Part shown: positions 42,514-57,279 of the stretch, piece by piece
Layout of the letters: every line of letters begins with the position of its first letter
Position numbering within the stretch: position 1 is the first letter of the stretch
Assembly (NCBI RefSeq): GCF_904849725.1
Contig: NC_058519.1
Span: 185,307,703-185,371,702 of the forward strand
Direction of reading: 5' to 3'
Origin: Hordeum vulgare subsp. vulgare
Taxonomy: Eukaryota; Streptophyta; Magnoliopsida; Poales; Poaceae
Length of the DNA: 64,000 bases
Position numbers and translations under genes: made by a program
Notes under the pieces: generated by a model
Told to the model about the DNA's origin: nothing
Databases searched by the model: none
What the model saw: only the letters and a program-made list of their open reading frames with translations

Positions 42514-43009
42514 GTAAAAATGCAGATTGCTCCGGTTATTAACTAACAGTTTTTTGATGATTTTCTGCAATTCCGGCCAAGTATTGTGGCTGAATGCTTC
42601 CATCTCACTGACTTAATCTGCTTCTTTGTCAGGTACCTTAAACGGAAACTTCTTAAGTTCTTCAGCACTTACGATCGAACAGAAGACAGTGAGAAAACAC
42701 TTCTCAACTTATCCTTCAGTCATCAGCCTATCTTTCCCTCAGTTCATCCCAATTCATATTTCTGACACATTTTGGCGGTCAGTATTTGTTTTCTTCAGGT
42801 TAGTAGCAGCTATCTGGTTGTGCTCGCACAGCGGATTATGAAGAGGTTATACCTGGACTTGGAGAAAATGACAGTGTGGCAGATGTGAGTATCAGCATAT
42901 TTTCCTCAGGTTAGTATCAGACTTGGATAAAGAAACATGGGTCTGATTAGTTTCTGTCACTAGTTCATATGTGATGAACTCCTGTATATATCCTCTTGTG
43001 CTTACTGTT
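42514..43009 (+). pseudogene. Otubain-like block C (unit 2)
   Basis: Exon 6 42550-42688, exon 7 42783-42884 with the shared frameshift. Confidence 0.7.
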
Positions 43010-43565
43010 TTTTTCTTGGTGGTTCTCTCATTGCCTGGAAGACGAAGAAACAGATTGCAGTTTCCCGTTCGAGTGCAGAGGCTGAGTTGCGAGCGATGGC
43101 TCTTTTGACGGCAGAGGTGACTTGGTTACGGTGGTTACTTCAGGATTTTGGTGTTTCTGTCACTACACCGACTCTGCTTTTATCTGACAGTACAGGTGCT
43201 ATTAGCATTGCGCGCGATCCTGTGAAGCATGAGCTCACCAAGCATATTGGTGTTGATGCTTTCTATGTGCGCGCTGCTGTGCAGGATCAGGTTGTTGCTC
43301 TTCAGTATGTGCCTTCCGAGTTACAATTGGCGGATTTCCTGACGAAGGCCCAGACTAGAGCACAACATGGCTTTTATCTCTCCAAACTTAGTGTTGTTCA
43401 TCCACCATGAGTTTGAGGGGGGGTGTTAGAGTTATAATACAACTCATGTACCCTTTTGTATTTATCCCAATATATAAGGGGTTTTCCTGCATATAGTCCA
43501 TAACCTGTACATGTATATATATTGGCCATGGCCTCATGGTAATACTAAGTTGCTTATTCCTAACA
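43010..43565 (+). pseudogene. Copia pol 3' remnant and LTR (unit 3)
   Basis: Pol tail 43012-43410, LTR 43424-43565. Confidence 0.95.
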
Positions 43566-43669
43566 AACTGTAGGTCTAGTCCTTGCCATGCCCGCTCGGC
43601 GTTCGTCACACGGCGTTCGTCACATCCATCGCAGACGAAGCGCCAGACCGGTGCGCTCCAGATCGCGGA

Positions 43670-44686
43670 TCTTGTTATTTAATATCAATAGTATGTAAGC
43701 ACTTCTGTAACCGACAGTATCGCCTTACAGAGCTGTATGGAATGGTTACCAAATGCGATATGTTAACTCACGGATTGTTTCAGGCATTCAAGGCGTTGAT
43801 AAAGAAAGTAAAGAGCTGGAAGGAAAAATGCAGATTGCTCCCGTTATTAACTAACAGTTTTTTGATAATTTTCTGCAATTCCGGCCAAGTATTGTGGCCG
43901 AATGCTTCCATCTCACTGACTTAATCTGCTTCTTTGTCTGGTACCTTAAACGGAAACTTCTTAAGTTATTCAGCACTTTCAATCGAACAACAGTTAGGTC
44001 TTCCTGCCCACCTGCGTTTTATCAAGTTATTTTTGGTTAATACCACCCCTTTGTGTATAAACCACATAAAGATTTTAATCCTTAGAAGCACTTTGATATT
44101 TCAAATGTTGACTCACGGATTGTTTCAGGCATTTAAGGAGTTGATAAAGAAAGTAAAGAGCTGGAATAAAAAACACAGTTTGCTCCCGTTATTAACTGAC
44201 AGGTTTTGGATAATTTTCTGCAATTCTGGCCAAGTAGTGTGGCCGAATGCTTCCATCTCACTGACTTTATCTGCTTCTTTGTCAGGTACCTTAAAAAGAA
44301 ACTTCTTAAGTTCTTCAGCACTTACAATCGAACAGAAGACAGTGAGAAAACACTTCTCAACTTATCCTTCAGTCATCAGCCTATCTTTCCCTCAGTTCAT
44401 CCCAATTCATATTTCTGACACATTTTGGCTGTCCGTTTTTGTTTTCCTCAGGTTAGTAGCAGCTATCTGGTTGTGCTCGCACAGCGGATTATAAAGAGGT
44501 TATACCTGGACTTGGAGAAAATGACAGTGTGGCAGATGTGAGTATCAGCATATTTTCCTCAGGTTAGTATCAGACTTGGATAAAGAAACATGGGTCTGAT
44601 TAGTTTCTGTGACTAGTTCATATGTGCTGAACTCCTGTATATATCCTCTCCTGCTTACTGTTTTTTTTTTCTCTCTGTGAATTATT
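43670..44686 (+). pseudogene. Otubain-like blocks A and B (unit 3)
   Basis: Exons: 5A 43784-43822, 6A 43858-43992, 5B 44129-44167, 6B 44203-44341, 7B 44436-44537. Confidence 0.7.
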
Positions 44687-45091
44687 TCTATCACTACTCC
44701 CTTCCCTTCTTGTGCCGGAACATGTATGATACTAACGTAAATTGTTCGAGAATGTGCTTGTATGACAATCACAACCTGGTGGTATTTCTCTCTATTGCAA
44801 TGCGACGTGATAACTACATACAGCAAGTCTGAGCGTGCTGATTCAGTAGTAGACTGGTTTCTTTGGACATTTTTCAAGAATATCAACATTTGTCAGGAAA
44901 ATTTGTGCCCTTTCGCTTACACCATCACAAGCTCTAGTTGCTACGTGGCGCCACAAGTATTGCAGAGTGCAATCTTTGCAACATATTAGGAGAGGGAAAA
45001 AATGAAATCGAACACAAGTATTGTCAATTTAGAACATGTGGAGCCTTTCAGAGTTCTGAAGCACAGCATTATCTTCTCTTCATCTCCTTGT

Positions 45092-47215
45092 TTAGCAGAT
45101 AGGCAGAGGCTCGCCATTCCACTCCTTGAGGCATTCCAGCAGCGCGTCGATGTGCTTGCCCTGGTTCATGGCAACAAACACCTTGTCCACCTCCTCCCCG
45201 GGTGACCGTGTCTTCTCTCCTGTCAAGTACACCGTTCCCAGCTCCTCGCGCACGAACCGGTATAGAGGGTACGATCGGCAGTCAGTGATACGGTTCGGTT
45301 CTGCAGCGGTGCCATTCTCCACCGCACCTCTAGCAGCCTCAACCTCCTGAGGCAGTGCCGCGTAGAGCTCCTGCTCGAATGTGGCAACCTTGGCAAACAC
45401 CGAGGTCTCCACGTTGTGCTCGGCCTCACCGTTGGCCAAGGCATGCTCCACCAACACCGCACGCATCTTCTTCATGAGAGGGTAGTTGGCGCTGCAAGGG
45501 TCGTCCGCGTATGCAAACACCGCCTCGCGGTCGATTGTTTGAAGCAGGTCCTTCTCACAAAAACGCGCGTTGTGAAGGCCGCCCATGCCATTTGTGATCA
45601 GGGTCTTCCTGGCCACTCTTGTGACACAATTCTTGACGGCGTTCTTGACATTCTCCTCGAGGTGGCGTAGGTCGATGGCTTGGCACAACGCAACCAAAAA
45701 TGTAGAGGACATGAGCTTCAGAATGTCGATGGCCTCGGCAGTCTTCCGGGCCGAGATTAATCCGAGGGAGTTAACATCTTGATTGTGTTGCTCCGCACTC
45801 TGGACATGGTTGGTCACTGGGTTGCCCAAGAATTGGAGCTCCGAGCAGTATGAAGCCATGGCGATCTCGGCACCCTTGAAGCCATAGTCCAGGCTTGGGT
45901 TGCGGCCACCAGAGAGGTTGGAGGGCAAACCATTGTTGTAGAGGTCATTCACTAGCTCCGAGAACTGGGCAAACATGAGCTTGCCGATCGCAGCAATGGC
46001 AAGTCTGGTGTTGTCCATGGACACACCGATGGGCGTGCCCTGGAAGTTGCCGCCATGGATTGCCTTTCCACGAGATACGTCAATGAGTGGGTTGTCATTG
46101 ACAGAGTTGATCTCCCTCTCGATGGACTTTGTCGCTGCACGGATGACCTCAATTTGGGGTCCGAGCCATTGCGGGGACGTGCGAAGAGCATATCTGTCTT
46201 GCTTCGGCTTCATCAATGGGTCGAGCTCACCAAGTTTCTTTGCGAGCATCATGTAGGAGCTGCCCTCTAGGATGTGCTCCATGATGGCCGCAGCCTCGAT
46301 CTGTCCGGGGTGGTGCTTCAACTTGTGTGTCAGGTGATCGGTGTACTCTGGCTTGCCGTTCATCACTTCACAGAACACGGCCGACAAAACTTCAGCAAGG
46401 ACACCAAGTATGTTCGCTTCAAAGAGAACAATGGATGCGAGGCCAGAGCCCACAGCCGTGCCATTAACCATAGCAAGGCCTTCCTTGGGCTGTAGCTCGA
46501 AGAAGCCGTGCTGGATGCCGGCAATCTTAAACGCCTCCGCGGCATTAACCTTGGTGCCATCGGGAGCCACAGCTACGGCATTCGGACGGCCGGTGACAAG
46601 TCCCGCGATGTAGGAGAGCGGGACGAGATCGCCGGACGCCGTGATGGTGCCCCGAAGCGGCAGACACGGTGTAACATTGGCGTTGAGCAGCGTGGCGACG
46701 GTCTCAAGAATCTCGAAGCGGATGCCGGAGTACCCTTGGAGCAGGGTGTTGACGCGGACAAGCATCGCCGCGCGCGTGGTGGCCGCTGGCAGCACATGAC
46801 CGTCGCTGCCGGTGCCGAACGCCCCGGCGTTAAGGAACCTGATGAGCTCCCTCTGCAGAGCGCCGCCCTCCTTGGTCCTCCGATGGGAGGTGGCGCCGAA
46901 GCCGGTGGTGACGCCGTAGCTGTCGGTGCCGTTGGCCATGCTGGTCATCACCCAGTCGCTGCTCTCCTTGACACGGCCGCGGGCGGACTCGTCGAGCTCC
47001 ACCCTGGCACCGCCGGCCGTGGCCACCGCCGCGACCTGGGCGATGGTCAAGCTGGCACCCTCCATAACCACTACCGGCCTGCGGTACTCCTCAACCATGC
47101 GCTTGACGGCGTCCAGATGGCTCCCCGACAGCTCCTGCGCCGCCTTCCCCCAGTTGAGCGGGTCAGCACTCCGCGGCTTGGCCACGCAGACACCATCGCT
47201 GCCGTTGGCGGCCAT
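45092..47215 (-). CDS. PAL: Phenylalanine ammonia-lyase, copy 3 (707 aa)
   Basis: Protein identical to copies 1 and 2; TATA box 47433-47442, AC element 47549-47555. Confidence 0.96.
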   Translation of the reverse strand: MAANGSDGVCVAKPRSADPLNWGKAAQELSGSHLDAVKRMVEEYRRPVVVMEGASLTIAQVAAVATAGGARVELDESARGRVKESSDWVMTSMANGTDSYGVTTGFGATSHRRTKEGGALQRELIRFLNAGAFGTGSDGHVLPAATTRAAMLVRVNTLLQGYSGIRFEILETVATLLNANVTPCLPLRGTITASGDLVPLSYIAGLVTGRPNAVAVAPDGTKVNAAEAFKIAGIQHGFFELQPKEGLAMVNGTAVGSGLASIVLFEANILGVLAEVLSAVFCEVMNGKPEYTDHLTHKLKHHPGQIEAAAIMEHILEGSSYMMLAKKLGELDPLMKPKQDRYALRTSPQWLGPQIEVIRAATKSIEREINSVNDNPLIDVSRGKAIHGGNFQGTPIGVSMDNTRLAIAAIGKLMFAQFSELVNDLYNNGLPSNLSGGRNPSLDYGFKGAEIAMASYCSELQFLGNPVTNHVQSAEQHNQDVNSLGLISARKTAEAIDILKLMSSTFLVALCQAIDLRHLEENVKNAVKNCVTRVARKTLITNGMGGLHNARFCEKDLLQTIDREAVFAYADDPCSANYPLMKKMRAVLVEHALANGEAEHNVETSVFAKVATFEQELYAALPQEVEAARGAVENGTAAEPNRITDCRSYPLYRFVREELGTVYLTGEKTRSPGEEVDKVFVAMNQGKHIDALLECLKEWNGEPLPIC

Positions 47216-47746
47216 TGGTTTGATCAACACTGTATCTTGAAGTCTCGATGGAACCAGGCAGTTGCGAGAGAGAAGGGATGGAGTAGAGACTGGTGCTCTT
47301 TACCGTGTCAGCTGGATTTTTGATGTGGCGATTGACTGATGAAATTGTGGAGGAGCCGTGAGGGAGAGAAGAGCTCGCTGGAGTAGGAGAGGTCGGGAGG
47401 CTCTTCTTGGATGGAAATGGAGGAGAGGGAGCTATTTAAATAGGTATTGCAAGCAGGGTGGGTGGGGAACGGAACTGGGGATTGGTGTGGACTGTGACCG
47501 GGATGGTAGTGTTGACCGCCGGACCTGGCCGGGTGAGCACGAAGGTGGGGTTGGTGACCTCGTGTGCGCGGAGTAGGCAGCTGCTGCGACGATGGGATAC
47601 CAGTATTATATGCAGTGCAAATGTGGTGTGCGAGGGAAACGCACGCGGTTGCTGGCTGATGCCCGATGGTGATGGTCTTCGTCTGCCATTTTCAGGTCGG
47701 CGGCCTTCTTTTGAATTTTGATCAAGTCTGGTTTGGAGATGAGCTC

Positions 47747-48796
47747 CCATTATTGTTCCAGTCAGTTTTTGATTTATTTCAGTTAAGGGGTGTATCCAAG
47801 ACTCATTTTTTATGATTTGGTGGGACGTGTTCTTTACAAATGCATGACACATACTGTAGGGAAGCTCTCGGACTTACAACATGGCTTTTGACCGTGGCTT
47901 CAAGACGGAATTTTTTTTTAAAAAGAAAATAGCAAGACGGCAAGTTTACACTAGAGATTTAGACGAGTTTTGCTTTTTCACGATTTCATTGACATAAATG
48001 TACCATCAAAAGCATGATGAATTATACTTAATTTCTGCATATGTAAAATGCACGCATCCAAAACACAGTTCCTATCTAAAAAAGAAAAAAACAACATATC
48101 GACAATTGTAAAGTCCTAAAGACCGACACTATACCTATGTCGAAGGAGGTGGCGGGCAATTCAAAGATTATGTTGTCATCTATGTTGGATAAAAATCTTT
48201 CTGACCATACACTCCAACCACATACGCAACACCTTGAACAGATGCTGGTATTCCGTTCGATGTAGCGTAGTCCATTATTGTTCCAGTCAGTTTTTGATTT
48301 ATTTCAGTTATAATGGGTGTGTCCAAGACTCATTCTTGTATGATTTGATGGGACGTGTTCAATACAAATGCATGGCACGTACTGTAGGGAAGCTCTCGAA
48401 CTTACAACATGACTTTTGACCGTGGCTTTAAGACGGAATTTAAAAAAAAGAAAGAAAAATAGCAAGACGGCAAGTTCACACTGGAGATTTAGACGAGTTT
48501 TGCTTTTTCATGGTTTCATTGACATAAATCTACCATCAAAAGCATGATGAATAATACTTAATTTCTGCATATGTAAAATGCACGCACCCAAAACACAGTT
48601 CCTATCGTAAAAAACGAAAAAGCAACATATCGGCAATTGTAAAGTCCTAAAGACCGACACTATACCTATGTCGAAGGAGGTGGCGGGCAATTCAAAGATT
48701 ATGTTGTCATCTATGTTGGATAAAAATCTTTCTGACCATCCACTCCAACCACATACGCAACACCTTGAACAGATGCTGGCATTCCGTTCGATGTAG
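47747..48796. repeat. 525 bp tandem duplication (unit 3)
   Basis: Copies 47747-48271 and 48272-48796. Confidence 0.85.
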
Positions 48797-48802
48797 CACA
48801 TA

Positions 48803-51800
48803 TGATCTCTTGGTGATTTTGATAATTCATGACAACATACAGTGTCTCTCGGACTAACATTTTTACCTAGATATTTCAGGAAAAGTCCATGGAGATGCTA
48901 TGGCTTAAGGTTTATGTGGAGATGCCCCTGGATACAAGAAAGGAACAATGTTGGCTCAAGTTTCAAGCTAGAAGACTCTTTTTTTTTATATTTGTGAGAA
49001 ATCATTTTTAAGTTCATAGAAAAGTCAATACTATTAAAAGAGGGTGAGGTATTAAAATGAACTGGTTGCTCAAGTGCTCAGAGATAGCCACCAAAAATAC
49101 TCAGTCATTTCCTCCATAATCGTTCTGTCCAAAGCCACACACACAAAATCGGTGCCACTAGCTTTCCTATTTCGGCACTACCAATTTTCATCTCAGACAG
49201 AATCCTAGCCATAGCCACCAAACCGGTGCAACCGAAACAGTATCGGTGCTACCGAGTTTAGGTGACCAACTTTCTGTTGCTTCGGTACACAAAATCGGAA
49301 TTTTCGAGTTTGGTTATCGGTGTCACCGAGTTGTGTCATCTGACCGAGCCAACTTTTCGGTGCCACCGAGTTGTGTATATCGGTTCCATGGAGATTCAAA
49401 AGTTGTTGCCTTTTGTGCAAGTCGGTACCACCGAGTTCATGACTTCGGTGTCACCGAGTTGGCCACTTTAGGTGTAACGGTTGGATTTTGGCTGCTGCCT
49501 ATATATACCCATCCACCCATCTCTCATTCGTGGGAGAAGCACTCAGAACACACACTTCATTGTCATATCCATTTTTCTGAGAGAGAGCCACCTACTCATG
49601 TGTTGAGATCAAGATATTCCAATCCAACCATTTGAAACTTGATGTCTAGGCTCCCCAAGTTGCTTTTCACCAAATCATTCTCTTCTATCCATGCCTATTC
49701 CGTGAGAGTGATTTTGTGTTGAGGAGACTATCTTTAGAAGCACAAGAGCAAGGAGTTCATCGTTCTACCACATCTATTACATTTTGAAGGGTGGTGCCTC
49801 CTAGATTGGTTAGGTGTCGCTTGGGAGCCTCCTACTTTGTGATGTGGAGTTGAATCAAGATGTTTGTAAGGGCAAAGAGATCGCCTACTTCGTGAAGATC
49901 TACCATGAGTGAGGCTAGTCCTGTGTGGACGGAAGCCGTGGTGGAATAAACAAGGCCGCTTCTTCGTGGACCCTTTATGGTTCGAGCCCTCCGTGGACTC
50001 TCGCAACCGCTACCCTCCATGGGTTGACGTCTCCACTAACATGGATGTACGATAGCGCCACCTATCGGAACCATGCCAAAAATCATCGTGTTAACCTCTT
50101 TGCGTTTGATCTCCGAAACTCTACTCCTTATTACATGTGCAAAGTCTTTACTTTTCCGTTGACATATATGTTGACTAGGATGTGTAGGGTGTACTAGACT
50201 TGTTAGAATCATTGAAATCTGCCAACCTTGAAATTGGGAAGGCTAAGATTTTAATCCTATGCAAGTAGTCTATTCATCCCCCTCTAGACACACTTTCTAT
50301 CGATCCCTCAATTGGTATCAGAGCAAGGTCTCCAAAACCTTGGTTTAATCACCGTTGGAGGAAGATGAATGTGACTAGTTCCGGGATTTTTAGTTGTAGA
50401 GTGCCTATTCTCAATGAGGAGTATTATGGACAATGGAAATATGAAATGCTTGATATATTTGATGAGTTCCATTTGCACAAGTATGTTGAATATCCCTATG
50501 TGCCTCCCATTGATCCCATACATCCTTCTCATGATTATGAAGGTCATATGCTTGGTAATCTTAACACTGTTAATCTAATCATTAAAGGACTACCAAGAAG
50601 TGTGCTTAATCATATGCAAAACTTCGAGTGTGCTTATACCTTGTGGAAAAACTTAGAGGAAAGATATCCAAATTATTCTTTGAAAAATCTTGATATCATT
50701 ACCCACAAATGCATTGCCTTTCACAAAATGAAGTCAAGTGATCCTAATTTTGATAAATGTCTATTTGATCTTCGTGACCTCATGCGTGCTAAAGGAGATG
50801 TCATCACTATTAACAATATCATTATTGAAGCCGTAAATATGAATATTGTGATAGTCAAAATTCTGATGAAACTCTTGTTTATGATGAGGGAACTTCATCC
50901 GATGATGATTATGTGGAGCATGGCTACTGCAATGAAGATGAAGCGTTGACAACGAGTACGAGAAGACCATGAGGAACCTTAGTCTTATGGTGAACTTTAG
51001 AGACTACATGGCCGGAGGAAAGGAGTGGATACTTGACAGTGGATGCACCGATCACATGACCCGAGATAAAGACATGTTTCATGAGCTCACACCAAACCGC
51101 GACCTCGAAGGTATGTGACCTTTGGAGATAACTCCAAGGGTGAGGTACTTGGTCTTGGTAAGCTGGCTCTATCTCATGATAGTTCCATTCAAAATGTCAT
51201 GCTTGTTGAATACCTTAGGTACAATCTTCTTTTCGTATATAAACTAGAAAACTTTGGTTTCGATGTGCTATTTACGAAAGTTGACTGCTGAGTATTTCGT
51301 AGCGACAACCATAACATTGTCTTTACTGGTTTCCATAGAGGTGATCTATAAATTGTCGATTTCACTAAGAAATCCAAACCCCGTACATGTTTTATTGCTA
51401 AATCTTCTAAAGGTTGGCTGTGGCATAGAAGATTAGGACATGTTGGTATGCGTAACCTTGACAAGCTTATCAAAGGTGATCATATTCTTGGTGTTAAAGA
51501 TGTTATCTTTGACAAAGATAGACTTTGTAGTGCTTGTCAAGCAGGAAAACAAGTTGGTGGAAGTCATCTCGTAAAGAACATCATGACTACAAGAAGACCA
51601 CTCGAGCTGCTTCACATGGATCTCTTTGGTCCTAATGCTTACAAGAGCCTCGGTGGAAATTCTTATGGTTTAGTCATTGTTGATGATTTTTTCAGATTTA
51701 CATGGGTATTCTTTCTTGATGATAAGTCGCAGGTACAAAAGATCTTCAAGAACTTTGCTCGAAAAGCTCAAAATCAGTTTGAAGTGAAGATCAAGAAGGT

Positions 51801-52046
51801 TCGGAGCGAAAACGGAGTTTAAGAACACTAATGTGAATACTTTTCTTGACGAAGAAGGTGTCTCACATGAGTTCTTGGCGACGTACACACCTCAACAAAA
51901 TGAAGTTGTTGAGAGGAAGAACCGGACTCTCATAGATATGGCTAGGACGAGGCTTGACGAATACAAGACTCCAAGACACTTTTGGGCAGAAGTTGTGAAT
52001 ACAGCTTGCCATGCCATAAACCGACTTTACCTACACAAACTTCTTG
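48803..52046 (+). mobile_element. Truncated copia element (unit 3)
   Basis: LTR about 48803-50310, gag from 50365, decayed integrase to 52046. Confidence 0.8.
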
Positions 52047-52542
52047 GTAAAAATGCAGATTGCTCCGGTTATTAACTAACAGTTTTTTGATGATTTTCTG
52101 CAATTCCGGCCAAGTATTGTGGCTGAATGCTTCCATCTCACTGACTTAATCTGCTTCTTTGTCAGGTACCTTAAACGGAAACTTCTTAAGTTCTTCAGCA
52201 CTTACGATCGAACAGAAGACAGTGAGAAAACACTTCTCAACTTATCCTTCAGTCATCAGCCTATCTTTCCCTCAGTTCATCCCAATTCATATTTCTGACA
52301 CATTTTGGCGGTCAGTATTTGTTTTCTTCAGGTTAGTAGCAGCTATCTGGTTGTGCTCGCACAGCGGATTATGAAGAGGTTATACCTGGACTTGGAGAAA
52401 ATGACAGTGTGGCAGATGTGAGTATCAGCATATTTTCCTCAGGTTAGTATCAGACTTGGATAAAGAAACATGGGTCTGATTAGTTTCTGTCACTAGTTCA
52501 TATGTGATGAACTCCTGTATATATCCTCTTGTGCTTACTGTT
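52047..52542 (+). pseudogene. Otubain-like block C (unit 3)
   Basis: Exon 6 52083-52221, exon 7 52316-52417. Confidence 0.7.
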
Positions 52543-53098
52543 TTTTTCTTGGTGGTTCTCTCATTGCCTGGAAGACGAAGAAACAGATTGCAGTTTCCCG
52601 TTCGAGTGCAGAGGCTGAGTTGCGAGCGATGGCTCTTTTGACGGCAGAGGTGACTTGGTTACGGTGGTTACTTCAGGATTTTGGTGTTTCTGTCACTACA
52701 CCGACTCTGCTTTTATCTGACAGTACAGGTGCTATTAGCATTGCGCGCGATCCTGTGAAGCATGAGCTCACCAAGCATATTGGTGTTGATGCTTTCTATG
52801 TGCGCGCTGCTGTGCAGGATCAGGTTGTTGCTCTTCAGTATGTGCCTTCCGAGTTACAATTGGCGGATTTCCTGACGAAGGCCCAGACTAGAGCACAACA
52901 TGGCTTTTATCTCTCCAAACTTAGTGTTGTTCATCCACCATGAGTTTGAGGGGGGGTGTTAGAGTTATAATACAACTCATGTACCCTTTTGTATTTATCC
53001 CAATATATAAGGGGTTTTCCTGCATATAGTCCATAACCTGTACATGTATATATATTGGCCATGGCCTCATGGTAATACTAAGTTGCTTATTCCTAACA
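52543..53098 (+). pseudogene. Copia pol 3' remnant and LTR (unit 4)
   Basis: Pol tail 52545-52943, LTR 52957-53098. Confidence 0.95.
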
Positions 53099-53202
53099 AA
53101 CTGTAGGTCTAGTCCTTGCCATGCCCGCTCGGCGTTCGTCACACGGCGTTCGTCACATCCATCGCAGACGAAGCGCCAGACCGGTGCGCTCCAGATCGCG
53201 GA

Positions 53203-54219
53203 TCTTGTTATTTAATATCAATAGTATGTAAGCACTTCTGTAACCGACAGTATCGCCTTACAGAGCTGTATGGAATGGTTACCAAATGCGATATGTTAAC
53301 TCACGGATTGTTTCAGGCATTCAAGGCGTTGATAAAGAAAGTAAAGAGCTGGAAGGAAAAATGCAGATTGCTCCCGTTATTAACTAACAGTTTTTTGATA
53401 ATTTTCTGCAATTCCGGCCAAGTATTGTGGCCGAATGCTTCCATCTCACTGACTTAATCTGCTTCTTTGTCTGGTACCTTAAACGGAAACTTCTTAAGTT
53501 ATTCAGCACTTTCAATCGAACAACAGTTAGGTCTTCCTGCCCACCTGCGTTTTATCAAGTTATTTTTGGTTAATACCACCCCTTTGTGTATAAACCACAT
53601 AAAGATTTTAATCCTTAGAAGCACTTTGATATTTCAAATGTTGACTCACGGATTGTTTCAGGCATTTAAGGAGTTGATAAAGAAAGTAAAGAGCTGGAAT
53701 AAAAAACACAGTTTGCTCCCGTTATTAACTGACAGGTTTTGGATAATTTTCTGCAATTCTGGCCAAGTAGTGTGGCCGAATGCTTCCATCTCACTGACTT
53801 TATCTGCTTCTTTGTCAGGTACCTTAAAAAGAAACTTCTTAAGTTCTTCAGCACTTACAATCGAACAGAAGACAGTGAGAAAACACTTCTCAACTTATCC
53901 TTCAGTCATCAGCCTATCTTTCCCTCAGTTCATCCCAATTCATATTTCTGACACATTTTGGCTGTCCGTTTTTGTTTTCCTCAGGTTAGTAGCAGCTATC
54001 TGGTTGTGCTCGCACAGCGGATTATAAAGAGGTTATACCTGGACTTGGAGAAAATGACAGTGTGGCAGATGTGAGTATCAGCATATTTTCCTCAGGTTAG
54101 TATCAGACTTGGATAAAGAAACATGGGTCTGATTAGTTTCTGTGACTAGTTCATATGTGCTGAACTCCTGTATATATCCTCTCCTGCTTACTGTTTTTTT
54201 TTTCTCTCTGTGAATTATT
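53203..54219 (+). pseudogene. Otubain-like blocks A and B (unit 4)
   Basis: Exons: 5A 53317-53355, 6A 53391-53525, 5B 53662-53700, 6B 53736-53874, 7B 53969-54070. Confidence 0.7.
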
Positions 54220-54624
54220 TCTATCACTACTCCCTTCCCTTCTTGTGCCGGAACATGTATGATACTAACGTAAATTGTTCGAGAATGTGCTTGTATGACA
54301 ATCACAACCTGGTGGTATTTCTCTCTATTGCAATGCGACGTGATAACTACATACAGCAAGTCTGAGCGTGCTGATTCAGTAGTAGACTGGTTTCTTTGGA
54401 CATTTTTCAAGAATATCAACATTTGTCAGGAAAATTTGTGCCCTTTCGCTTACACCATCACAAGCTCTAGTTGCTACGTGGCGCCACAAGTATTGCAGAG
54501 TGCAATCTTTGCAACATATTAGGAGAGGGAAAAAATGAAATCGAACACAAGTATTGTCAATTTAGAACATGTGGAGCCTTTCAGAGTTCTGAAGCACAGC
54601 ATTATCTTCTCTTCATCTCCTTGT

Positions 54625-56748
54625 TTAGCAGATAGGCAGAGGCTCGCCATTCCACTCCTTGAGGCATTCCAGCAGCGCGTCGATGTGCTTGCCCTGGTTC
54701 ATGGCAACAAACACCTTGTCCACCTCCTCCCCGGGTGACCGTGTCTTCTCTCCTGTCAAGTACACCGTTCCCAGCTCCTCGCGCACGAACCGGTATAGAG
54801 GGTACGATCGGCAGTCAGTGATACGGTTCGGTTCTGCAGCGGTGCCATTCTCCACCGCACCTCTAGCAGCCTCAACCTCCTGAGGCAGTGCCGCGTAGAG
54901 CTCCTGCTCGAATGTGGCAACCTTGGCAAACACCGAGGTCTCCACGTTGTGCTCGGCCTCACCGTTGGCCAAGGCATGCTCCACCAACACCGCACGCATC
55001 TTCTTCATGAGAGGGTAGTTGGCGCTGCAAGGGTCGTCCGCGTATGCAAACACCGCCTCGCGGTCGATTGTTTGAAGCAGGTCCTTCTCACAAAAACGCG
55101 CGTTGTGAAGGCCGCCCATGCCATTTGTGATCAGGGTCTTCCTGGCCACTCTTGTGACACAATTCTTGACGGCGTTCTTGACATTCTCCTCGAGGTGGCG
55201 TAGGTCGATGGCTTGGCACAACGCAACCAAAAATGTAGAGGACATGAGCTTCAGAATGTCGATGGCCTCGGCAGTCTTCCGGGCCGAGATTAATCCGAGG
55301 GAGTTAACATCTTGATTGTGTTGCTCCGCACTCTGGACATGGTTGGTCACTGGGTTGCCCAAGAATTGGAGCTCCGAGCAGTATGAAGCCATGGCGATCT
55401 CGGCACCCTTGAAGCCATAGTCCAGGCTTGGGTTGCGGCCACCAGAGAGGTTGGAGGGCAAACCATTGTTGTAGAGGTCATTCACTAGCTCCGAGAACTG
55501 GGCAAACATGAGCTTGCCGATCGCAGCAATGGCAAGTCTGGTGTTGTCCATGGACACACCGATGGGCGTGCCCTGGAAGTTGCCGCCATGGATTGCCTTT
55601 CCACGAGATACGTCAATGAGTGGGTTGTCATTGACAGAGTTGATCTCCCTCTCGATGGACTTTGTCGCTGCACGGATGACCTCAATTTGGGGTCCGAGCC
55701 ATTGCGGGGACGTGCGAAGAGCATATCTGTCTTGCTTCGGCTTCATCAATGGGTCGAGCTCACCAAGTTTCTTTGCGAGCATCATGTAGGAGCTGCCCTC
55801 TAGGATGTGCTCCATGATGGCCGCAGCCTCGATCTGTCCGGGGTGGTGCTTCAACTTGTGTGTCAGGTGATCGGTGTACTCTGGCTTGCCGTTCATCACT
55901 TCACAGAACACGGCCGACAAAACTTCAGCAAGGACACCAAGTATGTTCGCTTCAAAGAGAACAATGGATGCGAGGCCAGAGCCCACAGCCGTGCCATTAA
56001 CCATAGCAAGGCCTTCCTTGGGCTGTAGCTCGAAGAAGCCGTGCTGGATGCCGGCAATCTTAAACGCCTCCGCGGCATTAACCTTGGTGCCATCGGGAGC
56101 CACAGCTACGGCATTCGGACGGCCGGTGACAAGTCCCGCGATGTAGGAGAGCGGGACGAGATCGCCGGACGCCGTGATGGTGCCCCGAAGCGGCAGACAC
56201 GGTGTAACATTGGCGTTGAGCAGCGTGGCGACGGTCTCAAGAATCTCGAAGCGGATGCCGGAGTACCCTTGGAGCAGGGTGTTGACGCGGACAAGCATCG
56301 CCGCGCGCGTGGTGGCCGCTGGCAGCACATGACCGTCGCTGCCGGTGCCGAACGCCCCGGCGTTAAGGAACCTGATGAGCTCCCTCTGCAGAGCGCCGCC
56401 CTCCTTGGTCCTCCGATGGGAGGTGGCGCCGAAGCCGGTGGTGACGCCGTAGCTGTCGGTGCCGTTGGCCATGCTGGTCATCACCCAGTCGCTGCTCTCC
56501 TTGACACGGCCGCGGGCGGACTCGTCGAGCTCCACCCTGGCACCGCCGGCCGTGGCCACCGCCGCGACCTGGGCGATGGTCAAGCTGGCACCCTCCATAA
56601 CCACTACCGGCCTGCGGTACTCCTCAACCATGCGCTTGACGGCGTCCAGATGGCTCCCCGACAGCTCCTGCGCCGCCTTCCCCCAGTTGAGCGGGTCAGC
56701 ACTCCGCGGCTTGGCCACGCAGACACCATCGCTGCCGTTGGCGGCCAT
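54625..56748 (-). CDS. PAL: Phenylalanine ammonia-lyase, copy 4 (707 aa)
   Basis: Protein identical to copies 1-3; TATA box 56966-56975, AC element 57082-57088. Last complete PAL in the window. Confidence 0.96.
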   Translation of the reverse strand: MAANGSDGVCVAKPRSADPLNWGKAAQELSGSHLDAVKRMVEEYRRPVVVMEGASLTIAQVAAVATAGGARVELDESARGRVKESSDWVMTSMANGTDSYGVTTGFGATSHRRTKEGGALQRELIRFLNAGAFGTGSDGHVLPAATTRAAMLVRVNTLLQGYSGIRFEILETVATLLNANVTPCLPLRGTITASGDLVPLSYIAGLVTGRPNAVAVAPDGTKVNAAEAFKIAGIQHGFFELQPKEGLAMVNGTAVGSGLASIVLFEANILGVLAEVLSAVFCEVMNGKPEYTDHLTHKLKHHPGQIEAAAIMEHILEGSSYMMLAKKLGELDPLMKPKQDRYALRTSPQWLGPQIEVIRAATKSIEREINSVNDNPLIDVSRGKAIHGGNFQGTPIGVSMDNTRLAIAAIGKLMFAQFSELVNDLYNNGLPSNLSGGRNPSLDYGFKGAEIAMASYCSELQFLGNPVTNHVQSAEQHNQDVNSLGLISARKTAEAIDILKLMSSTFLVALCQAIDLRHLEENVKNAVKNCVTRVARKTLITNGMGGLHNARFCEKDLLQTIDREAVFAYADDPCSANYPLMKKMRAVLVEHALANGEAEHNVETSVFAKVATFEQELYAALPQEVEAARGAVENGTAAEPNRITDCRSYPLYRFVREELGTVYLTGEKTRSPGEEVDKVFVAMNQGKHIDALLECLKEWNGEPLPIC

Positions 56749-57279
56749 TGGTTTGATCAACACTGTATCTTGAAGTCTCGATGGAACCAGGCAGTTGCGA
56801 GAGAGAAGGGATGGAGTAGAGACTGGTGCTCTTTACCGTGTCAGCTGGATTTTTGATGTGGCGATTGACTGATGAAATTGTGGAGGAGCCGTGAGGGAGA
56901 GAAGAGCTCGCTGGAGTAGGAGAGGTCGGGAGGCTCTTCTTGGATGGAAATGGAGGAGAGGGAGCTATTTAAATAGGTATTGCAAGCAGGGTGGGTGGGG
57001 AACGGAACTGGGGATTGGTGTGGACTGTGACCGGGATGGTAGTGTTGACCGCCGGACCTGGCCGGGTGAGCACGAAGGTGGGGTTGGTGACCTCGTGTGC
57101 GCGGAGTAGGCAGCTGCTGCGACGATGGGATACCAGTATTATATGCAGTGCAAATGTGGTGTGCGAGGGAAACGCACGCGGTTGCTGGCTGATGCCCGAT
57201 GGTGATGGTCTTCGTCTGCCATTTTCAGGTCGGCGGCCTTCTTTTGAATTTTGATCAAGTCTGGTTTGGAGATGAGCTC

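Larger units (their letters stand above)
33477..43009. repeat. Tandem unit 2 of the PAL array
   Basis: Same sequence as unit 1 shifted by 9,533; every translated frame agrees. Left boundary is the otubain-intron/copia fusion. Confidence 0.97.
43010..52542. repeat. Tandem unit 3 of the PAL array
   Basis: Shifted by 19,066 from unit 1; no difference seen. Confidence 0.97.
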